DNA of 64,000 bases, taken from NCBI GenBank assembly GCA_033764965.1, contig JANRIN010000338.1, positions 13,785-77,784 of the forward strand, in the 5' to 3' direction. The stretch comes from JSC-12 sp033764965. GTDB lineage: Bacteria > Cyanobacteriota > Cyanobacteriia > Leptolyngbyales > Leptolyngbyaceae. How positions within the stretch are numbered: the stretch's first letter is position 1; the number at the start of each line of letters is the position of its first letter. Positions 23,610 through 32,881 of this stretch are shown here, piece by piece. The notes under the pieces are model-generated. The model saw only the letters and a list, made by a program, of their open reading frames with translations. It made no database searches and was not told the DNA's origin. The position numbers and the translations under genes were made by a program.

Positions 23610-26600
23610 CTAGATTCCATACCAACCCTGAGGTTGATACTGAGTAGGAATTTGGGCAATTGTGCGATTCCCATCCAGTAGCCAAATCGTATTTTGCCCG
23701 GTGGAATGGTTGCGCCACACCACATCCGTTTTGCCATCCCGGTTGTAATCGCCAGTGTCAATAATTTCCCAGGAAGGATTCATTGGCGATGGAATCGCCA
23801 TTTCCGAGTAGAACAGCGCACCCGCATTGCCGTATACCAACCAGCTTGTTGTATAGCCAGTTGAGTTTTGCCTCCAGGTCAAATCGATTCGACCATCATT
23901 GTTCATGTCTGCCAGTGCCTCCAGTGTCCAACCCATACCAACAGTACCGACATAACCGAGGGAGGCAATTTGAGTTTGATTCATGTACCAAACTGTCGTG
24001 TAGCCGCTGCCACTATCTCGCCAAACAATGTCTACGTGTCCGTCTCCATTGAGATCTCCAACACCTTCAATCAGTGATGTTGGTGCAACGGTTTCCAGCA
24101 TTACAGAGGATTGAATTGAGGCTCCAGCCATAAACCAGATGCCCGTTAAGCCAACGCTGTATTCTCGCCACAATAGATCAGGATTTCCATCCTGGTTAAA
24201 ATCACCAACTCCTTCCAGAACCCATCCTGGAGAGACAGAGGGTAAAGTCATCACGGAACTGGGCATGGTGGAATTCATCAGCCACACCTGATTTTCCCCA
24301 GTTGTGTAATTGCGCCAAACGATGTCGTCGATGCCGTCCTGGTTAAAGTCCGAGTTTGTCAGATTATCGTCGTTGAGGATGGTGCCCGTGGCGGAACTGG
24401 TTGCGATCGTTCCGTTTACTGGGTTTTGCAGAGATAGGACAAGGGTTTCATTCTGCTCAACTTTGCGATCGCCAACAATGCTCACTCCTACAGTTTTGCT
24501 GGTTTCTCCCGGAGCAAACAGGAGCGTTCCATTCGTCGCCAGGTAATCTGCATCCGCGCGGGTTGCCGTCCCATCTCCGGTTGTGTAGTTGACACTAACC
24601 GTTTGATAGCTGGCAGCAGAAAGCGTCACGGTAAACAGGAGATTATTATTTCCTGTATTCCCTTCCTGCCGACTGGAGCTACGAACGCCGATCGTGGGTT
24701 GAGCATCATCATTCACCAGGGTACCTGTGGCGCTACCTGTAGCAATTTGGGCATTTGTGGGGACGCTCAAATTCACACTAAACGTTTCATTTAGTTCGTG
24801 CCGCGTATCTCCCACTGCCGTCACTGAAATGACTTTGCTGGTTTCTCCCGGCAAAAAGGTCAGGGTTCCATTGCTGGCAGTGTAATCTCCCTCAGCAATT
24901 CTGGCGGTTCCGTCGCTGGTGGCGTAGTTGACGCTCACCGTTTGGGAACTGGCAGCCGAAAGGGAAACCGTGAAGTTGTAAGCAGTGCTCCCACTATTCC
25001 CTTCTGCTTGATTGACCGAGGCAATGCTGAGGGAGGGTTGAGCGGAAATGGTAATCGTGAAAAACTGGGTCGCGGAGAAGTCGGTGCCACTATTGGCAGT
25101 CCCTCCATCGTCCCGGACTCTGACCCCAATGATGGCGCTGGTTGTGCCGACGATCGCCGCTACCGGGGTATAGGTCAAAGTTCCGGCATTGCTGATGCTG
25201 GGAGCCGTGGCAAAAATCCCTGGGTTGGAATTACTGACAATGTCGTATCCTGCGATCGCTTGCGTCGATTCATTGGGTGCCCCTGGGTTAAATCCTGTTG
25301 CCCAATTATTGACCGCTTGTGCCCCACTGCCTGCGATCGTCCCCTGATTTGCCCCAATGACAAAGCTGGGCGCATCATTCACCGAGTTAACCGTCAAGGT
25401 GACTGTGGCAGGACTGGAGGTTGCACCCAGCGCATCACGAGTTACATAGGTGAAGCTATCGGTGCCGTTGAAGTTGGGGTTGGGGGTGTAGCTGAAGTTG
25501 CCATTGGCATTGAGCGACACTGAACCAGAACTGGACGTGTTCACGATCGTCGCTGTTAGGGGGACATTGTTGTCAGGATCGCTGTCGTTGGCGAGCACGT
25601 TGCCCGTGAGGACGGTGTCTTCATTACCTGATGCGGTATCGTTCACCGCGATCGGACTCAGGTTAATGGTATTCGTGACACTTAGAGAAACCGTTGCCAG
25701 TCCAGAGTTAGCGCTGCCATCGTTGACTCGGTAGGTAAAGCGATCGTTGCCCGTGAACCCGTTATTTGCCGTGTAGGTGAAGGAGCCATTGGGATTGAGC
25801 ACCAGTACGCCATTGTTAGGATTGTCCACCAGATTGGCATTAAGGTTTGCCAGGGGTGTATCCACATCGCTATCGTTTGCCAGCACTCCCGATGCTGCCA
25901 GGTTGAAGGGGGCACTATTGGCAAAGGTGTAGCTGTCATTAACGGCAACCGGAGCATCATTGGTGGCAGTCACGCTCAACACGACGCTTGCTAAATCCGA
26001 GTTCGCGCCCAGACTATCGCGTACGGAGTAGGTGAAGGTGTCAGTGCCGCTGTAGTTAGCGTTGGGGGTGTAGTTGAAGGTGCCGTTGGCATTGAGAGAC
26101 AGGGAGCCGTTGCTGGAAGCCGTAACCAGACTGACGGTTAGGGGGGTATTGTTGTCGGGGTCGCTGTCGTTAGTGATGACATTGTTGGACAGCAATGTAT
26201 CTTCGTTGGTGCCAAAACTGTCGTTGTTGGCGATCGGGGATTGGTTCCCAGCGGTGAAGATGAAAGCATCCCGTCTGCCGTTGGTGTCTGTACTGACTAA
26301 ATTAGAGGCAGCGCTGGTGAAAGCAATCACGTTACCAGAGCGATTCAGGGTGGCAAAGTTCGACTCGCCATTACCGCTACCCGTGCCCGCCTGATTTTGG
26401 CTCACCAGGGTGGTTGTCCCTGCCACACGATCGCGCAGAAACACATCCCGTGCTCCGTTGGTATCGTTCGGGACTAAGTTAGAGGCATTGCTGGAAAACA
26501 CAATGTAGCGCCCATCGGAGCTAATGGCTGGCATCATATTATCTGCCCCATCAGAGGCGCCGTTACCGCTGCCAGTGTTGCTTTGATTCATGCTAATCAG

Positions 26601-28502
26601 ACTGGTGGTGCCTGCTGCCAAATCCCGGACATAGACATCACGATCGCCATTGGTGTCGATGGGAGCAAGACTCGCGTAACTGGTAAAGACAACATACTGC
26701 CCATTCCCAGAAATTGCAGCCTGGAAGGCTGACTCATAGCTGAAAGCTTGGATTTCATTGGAATCTACGCTTACCTGTTGGGTTGTGCCCGATTGCAGAT
26801 CCCGCACAAATACCTGCCGTCCTCCATTCGAGCCACCTGCAATGAGATTAGTGGCAGAACTGAGAAAGGCAACATAGCGCCCATCCTCGCTGATGGATGC
26901 CTGAGTTGATCCTTGATTACCGCCCCCAGTGTTAGCACTGTTAACGGAAGCCAAAAAGGTTTGGTTGGTGTTTAAGTCTCGGACAAAGATGTCTGAAGCG
27001 TTATTAAGGTCAGCCTCTGCAACGCCATCGTTGTTTAAGTCGATGAGATTAGTGGCAACACTTTGAAAGACTACATAGCGCCCATCCCGGCTAATCAACG
27101 CTGGAGCATCGAGGGCGGATTGCTGGTTGCCGGATTGTCCCGCACTATTCACACTGACCTGCCGAATGCTGCCCGTTGTAGGAGTGGTAGACCACTCGTA
27201 AGCAAAAACTTGATAGTAATAATCCCCATTACGGAAAAGGTTGCCAGCACTGGTGAACACAATTCGTTTCCCATCCTGACTGATCGACGCTCCCAACGCA
27301 TCTCCCTGCCCCGATTCTCCACTGTTGCCGCGACTAATCAGGGTCGTGCGGCGGGTATCTCGATCCCACAGAAACACGTCCAGGGTTGAGCCGTTGCCAT
27401 CACTGGCGACCAGATCGGCAGCTGCACTGGTAAAGGCAATATAGCGCCCATCGGCACTCATGACTGGATTAAACGATCGCCCGGAACCCGAAATACTGCC
27501 GGAATTATCTCCCGTTCCAGCACTGTAGCGAGCGCTGACGAGAATCGTTGCACCCGTGGTGCGATCGCGCAAAAACACATCCTCCTGGGCGGCATTGGGA
27601 TCACTACCGGATAGATTGGTGGCTTGGCTGGTGAACACCACGTAACGCCCATCATCGCTGATGGTTTGCCGCAGGGAGGTGGCAGCATTCTGACTCCAGG
27701 TGCTGGCATTGGTGGCGACTGTCCAGGAATCTCCATCGCCCTGAGTGCTCCCCGTAATCGATGCAAGCTGACTGGGCAAGATGTGTTGATAAGCCGACAA
27801 TGCCGTAGTCTGGAAAATTTGGGATGCGGCGATCTCGCCCGTATTCACCTCCAGTTCCCAGTCACCCCCCAGGGTTGAGCTACCCGTCACATCATCAGAT
27901 GCAGCTACATCTGCACCAGTGATTTGGGCGAGTTGTTGCACAAATGCTTGACCCAGTTCGGATGCGCCGATCTCACAGCCGTAGAGCAAAATGTCCGCAT
28001 CTGATGTTAACACTGTTGCCCAGGATTGCAGTTGTTGGCTGTAACTGCTCAGGTTGTTAGCATTCAGGCTGGTGGAGCCGAACTGAAGACTGCCGGTGCT
28101 GCCGTGCGAAATTAGATGCACGCTGGCAATGCCACTGTGTTGCAGCAAGACCTGGGTAATCTGGCTAATCGCGTCCTGCAAGGGATCCAGGATGTAAACG
28201 GTTGTATCAGGTGCGATCGTTGCGGCTAAACTCTGGTAGTCTGCCACGCTGGAGTCGATAAAGGCGATCGTGCTGGGCTGACTGGCGCGTCCGGAGAGTT
28301 GCCATGGGGACTCCTGGAAAAACGGAGACGGGGACAGCGATAAATTGTAAGGCGCGGGAAATAGCGATTCTAATCGGTGCAATGCGGTCGGCGACCAGGA
28401 CGATTCCACAGGTAACTCCTCTGAGGTGGTAGATGAAAGAGCAATCTCCCTCCACCCTAGAATTCCCCTCATCCCTGGCAGATGAAACATGGGTCGCTTC
28501 AC
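23610..28502 (-). CDS. Giant DUF4347 surface protein with PD40, cadherin-like, Calx-beta and FG-GAP repeats
   Basis: This 1630-residue protein is modular. Residues 79-240 are a DUF4347 domain with HLISHG (His about 133) and ILLYGCE (Cys about 176), the spacing of a caspase/CHAT-like dyad. About 270-750 holds eight repeats of the form SxDGRYVVFTSxAxNL...DVFLRD (PD40/WD40-like beta-propeller blades). About 750-1050 has cadherin-like/VCBS modules with NDAPVAVNDSY joints. There follow an Ig-like domain, two Calx-beta domains (about 1155-1380) and five FG-GAP-type repeats (DFNQDGIDDIVWRN) to the end. Such proteins are usually extracellular and calcium-binding. No classical signal peptide is visible. 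It begins 30 bp after priA on the same strand. Confidence 0.85.
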   Translation of the reverse strand: MKRPMFHLPGMRGILGWREIALSSTTSEELPVESSWSPTALHRLESLFPAPYNLSLSPSPFFQESPWQLSGRASQPSTIAFIDSSVADYQSLAATIAPDTTVYILDPLQDAISQITQVLLQHSGIASVHLISHGSTGSLQFGSTSLNANNLSSYSQQLQSWATVLTSDADILLYGCEIGASELGQAFVQQLAQITGADVAASDDVTGSSTLGGDWELEVNTGEIAASQIFQTTALSAYQHILPSQLASITGSTQGDGDSWTVATNASTWSQNAATSLRQTISDDGRYVVFTSQATNLSGSDPNAAQEDVFLRDRTTGATILVSARYSAGTGDNSGSISGSGRSFNPVMSADGRYIAFTSAAADLVASDGNGSTLDVFLWDRDTRRTTLISRGNSGESGQGDALGASISQDGKRIVFTSAGNLFRNGDYYYQVFAYEWSTTPTTGSIRQVSVNSAGQSGNQQSALDAPALISRDGRYVVFQSVATNLIDLNNDGVAEADLNNASDIFVRDLNTNQTFLASVNSANTGGGNQGSTQASISEDGRYVAFLSSATNLIAGGSNGGRQVFVRDLQSGTTQQVSVDSNEIQAFSYESAFQAAISGNGQYVVFTSYASLAPIDTNGDRDVYVRDLAAGTTSLISMNQSNTGSGNGASDGADNMMPAISSDGRYIVFSSNASNLVPNDTNGARDVFLRDRVAGTTTLVSQNQAGTGSGNGESNFATLNRSGNVIAFTSAASNLVSTDTNGRRDAFIFTAGNQSPIANNDSFGTNEDTLLSNNVITNDSDPDNNTPLTVSLVTASSNGSLSLNANGTFNYTPNANYSGTDTFTYSVRDSLGANSDLASVVLSVTATNDAPVAVNDSYTFANSAPFNLAASGVLANDSDVDTPLANLNANLVDNPNNGVLVLNPNGSFTYTANNGFTGNDRFTYRVNDGSANSGLATVSLSVTNTINLSPIAVNDTASGNEDTVLTGNVLANDSDPDNNVPLTATIVNTSSSGSVSLNANGNFSYTPNPNFNGTDSFTYVTRDALGATSSPATVTLTVNSVNDAPSFVIGANQGTIAGSGAQAVNNWATGFNPGAPNESTQAIAGYDIVSNSNPGIFATAPSISNAGTLTYTPVAAIVGTTSAIIGVRVRDDGGTANSGTDFSATQFFTITISAQPSLSIASVNQAEGNSGSTAYNFTVSLSAASSQTVSVNYATSDGTARIAEGDYTASNGTLTFLPGETSKVISVTAVGDTRHELNETFSVNLSVPTNAQIATGSATGTLVNDDAQPTIGVRSSSRQEGNTGNNNLLFTVTLSAASYQTVSVNYTTGDGTATRADADYLATNGTLLFAPGETSKTVGVSIVGDRKVEQNETLVLSLQNPVNGTIATSSATGTILNDDNLTNSDFNQDGIDDIVWRNYTTGENQVWLMNSTMPSSVMTLPSVSPGWVLEGVGDFNQDGNPDLLWREYSVGLTGIWFMAGASIQSSVMLETVAPTSLIEGVGDLNGDGHVDIVWRDSGSGYTTVWYMNQTQIASLGYVGTVGMGWTLEALADMNNDGRIDLTWRQNSTGYTTSWLVYGNAGALFYSEMAIPSPMNPSWEIIDTGDYNRDGKTDVVWRNHSTGQNTIWLLDGNRTIAQIPTQYQPQGWYGI

Positions 28503-28532
28503 TAAAGTGCTGCCAATGGGCAGTTCACGCCG

Positions 28533-31127
28533 CTATCCCACCGATAACGGATCAATATCGATCAGCAAGCTGACGTTGGCTGGACAGAGTGCCCGGAGTG
28601 CCGCAGGGTCTGGCAAAACTGGCTCCGTATCGGGGGGAAATTTCAGCAGCAATTGCCAGCGATACCGTCCCGCTACCCGCAAAATCGTCGCTGGAGCCGG
28701 ACCTAACCGCTCGACGGAGGGTGGCAGATGGGTCGCTAGGGTCATGGCGACTCGCTCTGCTGCTTGCTGCACCGCCACCGCCTGAGGACTGGCAAACCGC
28801 AGCAGCACTAGCCGTCCATAAGGGGGATAGCGTAACTGCGATCGTTGGTGCAGTTCTGCCTGCACAAAAGCTGCGTAGTCCTGCCGCTGCACTGCCTGGA
28901 TGACTGGATTTTCCGGGGAATAGGTTTGAAGCATCACCCGCCCTGGACGATCGCCCCGTCCGCAGCGCCCCGCCACCTGGGTCAGCACTTGAAAGGTGCG
29001 TTCGCTGGCAGCATAATCCGCCAAATGCAGCAACCCATCCGCCGCCACGATCCCCACCAGCGTCACCTGGGGCAAATCAATCCCTTTCGTCAACATTTGG
29101 GTGCCCACCAGCACATCAGCGTCACCCTCGGCAAAACGGGTCAGCAGCGATCGATGGGCACCCTTGGCACGGGTGGTGTCGCTGTCAAACCGGAGGACAC
29201 GCAAGCTGGGAAAAAGCATTCCTAACTCCTGCATGACCCGCTGGGTGCCGCTGCCAAAGTGTTTGAAATAGCCAGAATCACAACTGGGGCAAGTTTTGGG
29301 TTGAGATTGCAAGTAGTTGCAGTAATGGCAGCGGAGCAAGGGCACAGAATCCGCCTGGGGTTGGTGGTAGGTGAGGGAGACATCACAATGGGGACAGGTG
29401 ACAACATAGCCACAACTGCGGCAGGAGACAAAGGTGCTGTGTCCCCGGCGAGGCACAAACAGAATCGCCTGATTGCCCTCCTGCGGCAAGGTGCGTAAGG
29501 CATCCTGGAGCGATCGACTGAACAGTGAGCGATTGCCCTGGTGCAACTCCTGACGCATATCTACGATGGCGATCGTGGGCATCGGTTGGGCGTGAACTCG
29601 TGCTGGGAGGGAGAGGCGGTGGGATAAGGAGATGGGGGGATGGGGGGATGAAGCGAGGAACTCTGGCACATTTGGCGCAACGTCCTGAAGCGGTTTTCTA
29701 TCTCCTGACTCCTCCTGACTTTCCCTGATTCCTGATTCCTGACTCCTAACCCAACTTTCCAGGGCGGGAGTTGCCGAGCCAAGGAGCAAAGGACAATTCG
29801 CTAATTCCGATCGCCAGCGGGCAACGGTCCGGGCATGATAGCAGGGGGCTGGCTGGTCTTGCTTGAAGCTGGAGTCATGCTCCTCATCCAGAATGATCAA
29901 GCCCAGGTGAGGCAGGGGGGCGAAGATGGCAGAACGGGTGCCAATCACCACCTGGGGAGTACCGCCCAGCATTTGCCGCCAGGTGTCGTACCGTTCCCCT
30001 TCCGACAGAGCGCTATGGTAGACCCGCACTCGATCGCCAAACCGCGCCCGGAAGCGATCAGTGAGTTGGGGAGTCAAGCCAATTTCTGGCACCAGCACCA
30101 GAGCCGATTGTCCCTGCTGGAGTCGGGGGGCGATCGCCTGCAAGTAAACCTCCGTTTTGCCCGATCCAGTGACACCGTGTAGCAGCACCTCCGCCGTACC
30201 TGTCAGCCCTTGCACAACGGTTAGGGCGCTTGCCTGGTCAGCCGTCAAAGCTTTGGGGCGATCGTCGATGACCGGAATGCCTGCTTCTGTTCGCAGCACT
30301 TCTCGCGGCTGGATGGTGAGGTAGCCCTTTTGTGCCAAATTTTTCAGGGTCGTACTGCTGGTTTGACTGTGTTGCAACAGGTCAGCCATCCACAGTTCGC
30401 CACCCTGCCGCCGCAAAACTCCGATCACATCCTGCTGGCGCGAAGTCAGATCGGTTGGGGAATCTGCCCTGGCGGTGAGGGTTACGGCTTGTCGCTGTTT
30501 AGGTCGTACCGGAGAGGGCGGTTCCAGGTAAGATTCTACCCAACCGGCTTTGAGCAGTTCTTGCAACTCCTGATGGGCACCGTTGACCTGCCGTTGCACA
30601 TACTGCCAGCTATAATCTCCAGCTTTGCTGGCTTGCAGCACACTGAGAATGGCTTGGGCTTTGGCAGAAAGCAATGAGCCATCTGCCATCAGAGGGGGCG
30701 GTTGGACTAAACGAATCCGTCGCTGCGATCGGGACAATAACCCGGCCGGAAGGGCAGCTCGAACCACCTGCATCAAGGGTGTGTGGTAGTACTGTGCCAC
30801 TCGTTGCAGCAGTTGCCAGTAGGTGGGAGGAAAGAAGCCAGCTTGAATCACGGCTTCAATCGGGCGGATCTGAGCCAACTCCAGTCCAGCGGGAAATTCG
30901 GACAGGCAACGAATCGCGATCGCCCCAACCTGCTGGGCACCAAAGGGCACACTCAAGATATCGCCTGGTTGTACCGCAACCCCTTCCAGAAGTTGATAGG
31001 TAAATAAGCCCTGCGCTCCGGGGCAATCCACCAGCACCTCTACCCAGCGATCGAGTGCCGGTTGCCCATCCACCAGCAATTCGGGGGCGGACAATAAACA
31101 ACCAGAGTCAGGAGGCAGGGTGAGCAT
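28533..31127 (-). CDS. priA: Primosomal protein N' (replication restart helicase PriA)
   Basis: PriA recognises stalled forks and reloads the replisome. The 864-residue protein has the N-terminal DNA-binding region, helicase motifs (LLHGVTGSGKTEVYLQ near 315, LIILDEEHDSSFKQ near 411, LLGSATPALESW near 448), eight zinc-binding Cys in SCRSCGYVVTCPHCDVSL and LLRCHYCNY...TCPSCDSGYF, and GTQMLTKGID near residue 680. It is longer than E. coli PriA (732 aa). Part of the excess is a Ser/Glu/Pro-rich block at about 461-505 that interrupts the sequence between the SAT motif and VDMRQEL and is encoded by repetitive DNA. Key motifs are all intact. Confidence 0.94.
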   Translation of the reverse strand: MLTLPPDSGCLLSAPELLVDGQPALDRWVEVLVDCPGAQGLFTYQLLEGVAVQPGDILSVPFGAQQVGAIAIRCLSEFPAGLELAQIRPIEAVIQAGFFPPTYWQLLQRVAQYYHTPLMQVVRAALPAGLLSRSQRRIRLVQPPPLMADGSLLSAKAQAILSVLQASKAGDYSWQYVQRQVNGAHQELQELLKAGWVESYLEPPSPVRPKQRQAVTLTARADSPTDLTSRQQDVIGVLRRQGGELWMADLLQHSQTSSTTLKNLAQKGYLTIQPREVLRTEAGIPVIDDRPKALTADQASALTVVQGLTGTAEVLLHGVTGSGKTEVYLQAIAPRLQQGQSALVLVPEIGLTPQLTDRFRARFGDRVRVYHSALSEGERYDTWRQMLGGTPQVVIGTRSAIFAPLPHLGLIILDEEHDSSFKQDQPAPCYHARTVARWRSELANCPLLLGSATPALESWVRSQESGIRESQEESGDRKPLQDVAPNVPEFLASSPHPPISLSHRLSLPARVHAQPMPTIAIVDMRQELHQGNRSLFSRSLQDALRTLPQEGNQAILFVPRRGHSTFVSCRSCGYVVTCPHCDVSLTYHQPQADSVPLLRCHYCNYLQSQPKTCPSCDSGYFKHFGSGTQRVMQELGMLFPSLRVLRFDSDTTRAKGAHRSLLTRFAEGDADVLVGTQMLTKGIDLPQVTLVGIVAADGLLHLADYAASERTFQVLTQVAGRCGRGDRPGRVMLQTYSPENPVIQAVQRQDYAAFVQAELHQRSQLRYPPYGRLVLLRFASPQAVAVQQAAERVAMTLATHLPPSVERLGPAPATILRVAGRYRWQLLLKFPPDTEPVLPDPAALRALCPANVSLLIDIDPLSVG
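29613..29747. repeat. Repetitive insert read in frame within priA
   Basis: The right half is a run of TCCTGACTCC and CCTGATT units (about 29699-29752), and the left half has GATGGGGG units in tandem (29631-29650). Both resemble the short-period G/C-skewed repeats found between genes here. The frame remains open, giving about 45 extra residues in a region outside the catalytic motifs. Confidence 0.6.
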
Positions 31128-31249
31128 GGACCAATGTGAATCAAGGGTTGACTAAGAACAGAGTTCGGCAAGAGCAGGCAGAATACACGGTAAAGTGTAA
31201 GCCAGAATCCACCCCTTGTCTACGGGTCTGTTTATTCTAATCAACCCGC

Positions 31250-31810
31250 TCAATTGCCGTAGTCCGGAGGCGAGGTTTGGGGTTTGATGATCTGGCGAAT
31301 GTGCTGCAAAATCCGGTTCGCCAGTTGATCCAGGGATTCCTCTGGCACAAACTCTACTCGCACATCCGCCTGGGCGTAGAGCGATCGCCGTTGCTCCAGC
31401 AGGGTTTGTAAGCGCTGGGTGAGTTCGCCCTGTTGCAACAAGGGACGGGTGGTATCGGCTTGCAAGCGGGTCTGAAGTTGCTCCAGGGGCACATCCAGCC
31501 AGACAATCACCCCGTGCCGCAGGTAGCTCCAGTTTTCGCGCCGCGTCACAATTCCGCCTCCCGTGGCGATCGCCAATCGAGTATAAGCAGACAACTCCGC
31601 TAACACCTGGCTTTCCAGCGCTCGAAAACCTGCTTCCCCCAACTCAGCAAACAGTTGCGTAATCGGTTGTCCCGCCGCCTGCTCAATCACCGCATCTGTG
31701 TCAAAAAATTGATAGCCCAACTGCTGCGCCACCACCTGCCCAACGGTGGTTTTGCCCGATCCCATCATGCCAATCAGGTACAGATTTAAGCCCTGCAACC
31801 ACTCACTCAC
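31250..31810 (-). CDS. aroK: Shikimate kinase
   Basis: The enzyme phosphorylates shikimate at the 3-hydroxyl in the shikimate pathway. The 186-residue sequence carries LIGMMGSGKTTVGQVVAQQL (P-loop), YQFFDTDAVIEQAAG with the shikimate-binding Asp, GEAGFRALESQVL with the binding Arg, ATGGGIVTR (GGG motif) and the lid arginine in QADTTRPLLQ. Length is slightly above the usual 170-175. It lies 123 bp upstream of priA on the same strand. Confidence 0.95.
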   Translation of the reverse strand: MSEWLQGLNLYLIGMMGSGKTTVGQVVAQQLGYQFFDTDAVIEQAAGQPITQLFAELGEAGFRALESQVLAELSAYTRLAIATGGGIVTRRENWSYLRHGVIVWLDVPLEQLQTRLQADTTRPLLQQGELTQRLQTLLEQRRSLYAQADVRVEFVPEESLDQLANRILQHIRQIIKPQTSPPDYGN

Positions 31811-31865
31811 CGCCGCTCCCCCTGCCTATTCCCCGTCAGAATAGCGCAAGATGGGAAGTCAAGCC

Positions 31866-32030
31866 TCACGAATTAAAATACCAGTGCCCATTTTTGCCAG
31901 GGCGCAAATACCAGAACTGATCTTGCTTATCCTTCACCTTCACCGGATAGCCTAACTGTTGCCGTAATGCCTCAACCCGCGCATCTTCATCCGCGATCGC
32001 GATCGTCCGCACCACTCCAGCGGCGACCAT
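31866..32030 (-). CDS. 54-residue small conserved protein
   Basis: This small frame encodes a protein with the pattern VVRTIAIADEDARVEALRQQ, then LGYPVKVKDKQDQFWYLRPG and the ending KNGHWYFNS. The composition (Trp, Tyr, Gly, charged) and the balanced codon use including HIP1 octamers look like a genuine gene, and I recall comparable proteins next to shikimate kinase in other cyanobacteria, though I cannot verify that. It ends 56 bp before aroK and could be the first gene of an aroK-priA transcript. Function unknown. Confidence 0.6.
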   Translation of the reverse strand: MVAAGVVRTIAIADEDARVEALRQQLGYPVKVKDKQDQFWYLRPGKNGHWYFNS

Positions 32031-32479
32031 AGTGGCTCTGCTCCCTTCGGTAAAAATTCTGACATCACAGCAAAGCCAAACCTGCCTCTATCAACAGAAC
32101 AAGCAAGGCTTAGTTGTCTACAAACTCAAGAATTCCCAGTGCTTTAAGGGGACAAACTCATGATGAAAAAGTTTAATATGTACTGATTTTTCGTAAGTTC
32201 CGTAGCGCCCCCGTATTTTCCTCGTGGTCTTCTTTAGTTTTCTGTAAGACTTCGGAAGAATCAGCCTTTAAACTCTAAGAATTGATAATCACTTCATGAT
32301 TTCTACTGATAAATAAAGATTTCAGCAAGGTTTTACGGGGTTGAATGATGAATTTGATCCATTTCTTTCTAAAATTAGGAAATTTTGGTAGTTGCACAGA
32401 AATACGGGCGATCTACTAAGTTTGTTACCTCAGATGACATCCAGATAGAATAAGACTGACCGTTATGCGAAATCGCGCC
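32031..32479. other. 449-bp AT-rich gap, nothing recognised
   Basis: The stretch is visibly richer in A and T than its surroundings, lacks HIP1 octamers, and carries stop codons in all frames. I see no gene, RNA or repeat. It borders the decayed genes that follow. Confidence 0.5.
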
Positions 32480-32881
32480 ATGACGACTTCCCCAAATATT
32501 CGACAGCGAGCAAGAGAACTGGTTGACCAGTTATCAGGAGCTTCTTTGGCTCAAGCGGTCGAGTTTATGGGATAACTTAGCAGTACTTCAGTAGAAGCCG
32601 TAAGCAGAGGAGCACATACACAAGAGCGATCTCTCCTCGATATTATTCAACGCCGACTGTCTAGAGAGGATTAGGCTCGACTCACCGATTTAAGACAGAA
32701 GCAGGACGCAGAAACCCTGATTGATGAGGATCACCAAGAGTTAATCACCTTCGTAGAACGAATTGAGCAGCAAGACGCGGAGCGAGCAGCCGCATTAGTT
32801 CAATTAGCAAAGCTGCGCCAGGTTGACCTGAAAACAGTGATTGACGAATTTTTACCGTCCAGATTGCCGAATGCCTCCTGA
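32480..32881 (+). pseudogene. Broken antitoxin-like gene with two in-frame stops
   Basis: One frame reads through from ATG 32480 to TGA 32879-32881 as a coherent protein of about 133 residues, but is interrupted by TAA at 32573-32575 and TAG at 32672-32674. The parts are an N-terminal helix (SPNIRQRARELVDQLSGA), a middle piece, and a strongly family-like C-terminus (EDHQELITFVERIEQQDAER, then LVQLAKLRQVDLKTVIDEF). Such proteins, which I recall as partners upstream of HNH endonuclease genes in cyanobacteria, are probable antitoxins or accessory factors. The end overlaps the next gene by 11 bp as in an operon. Both stops point to decay. Confidence 0.65.
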
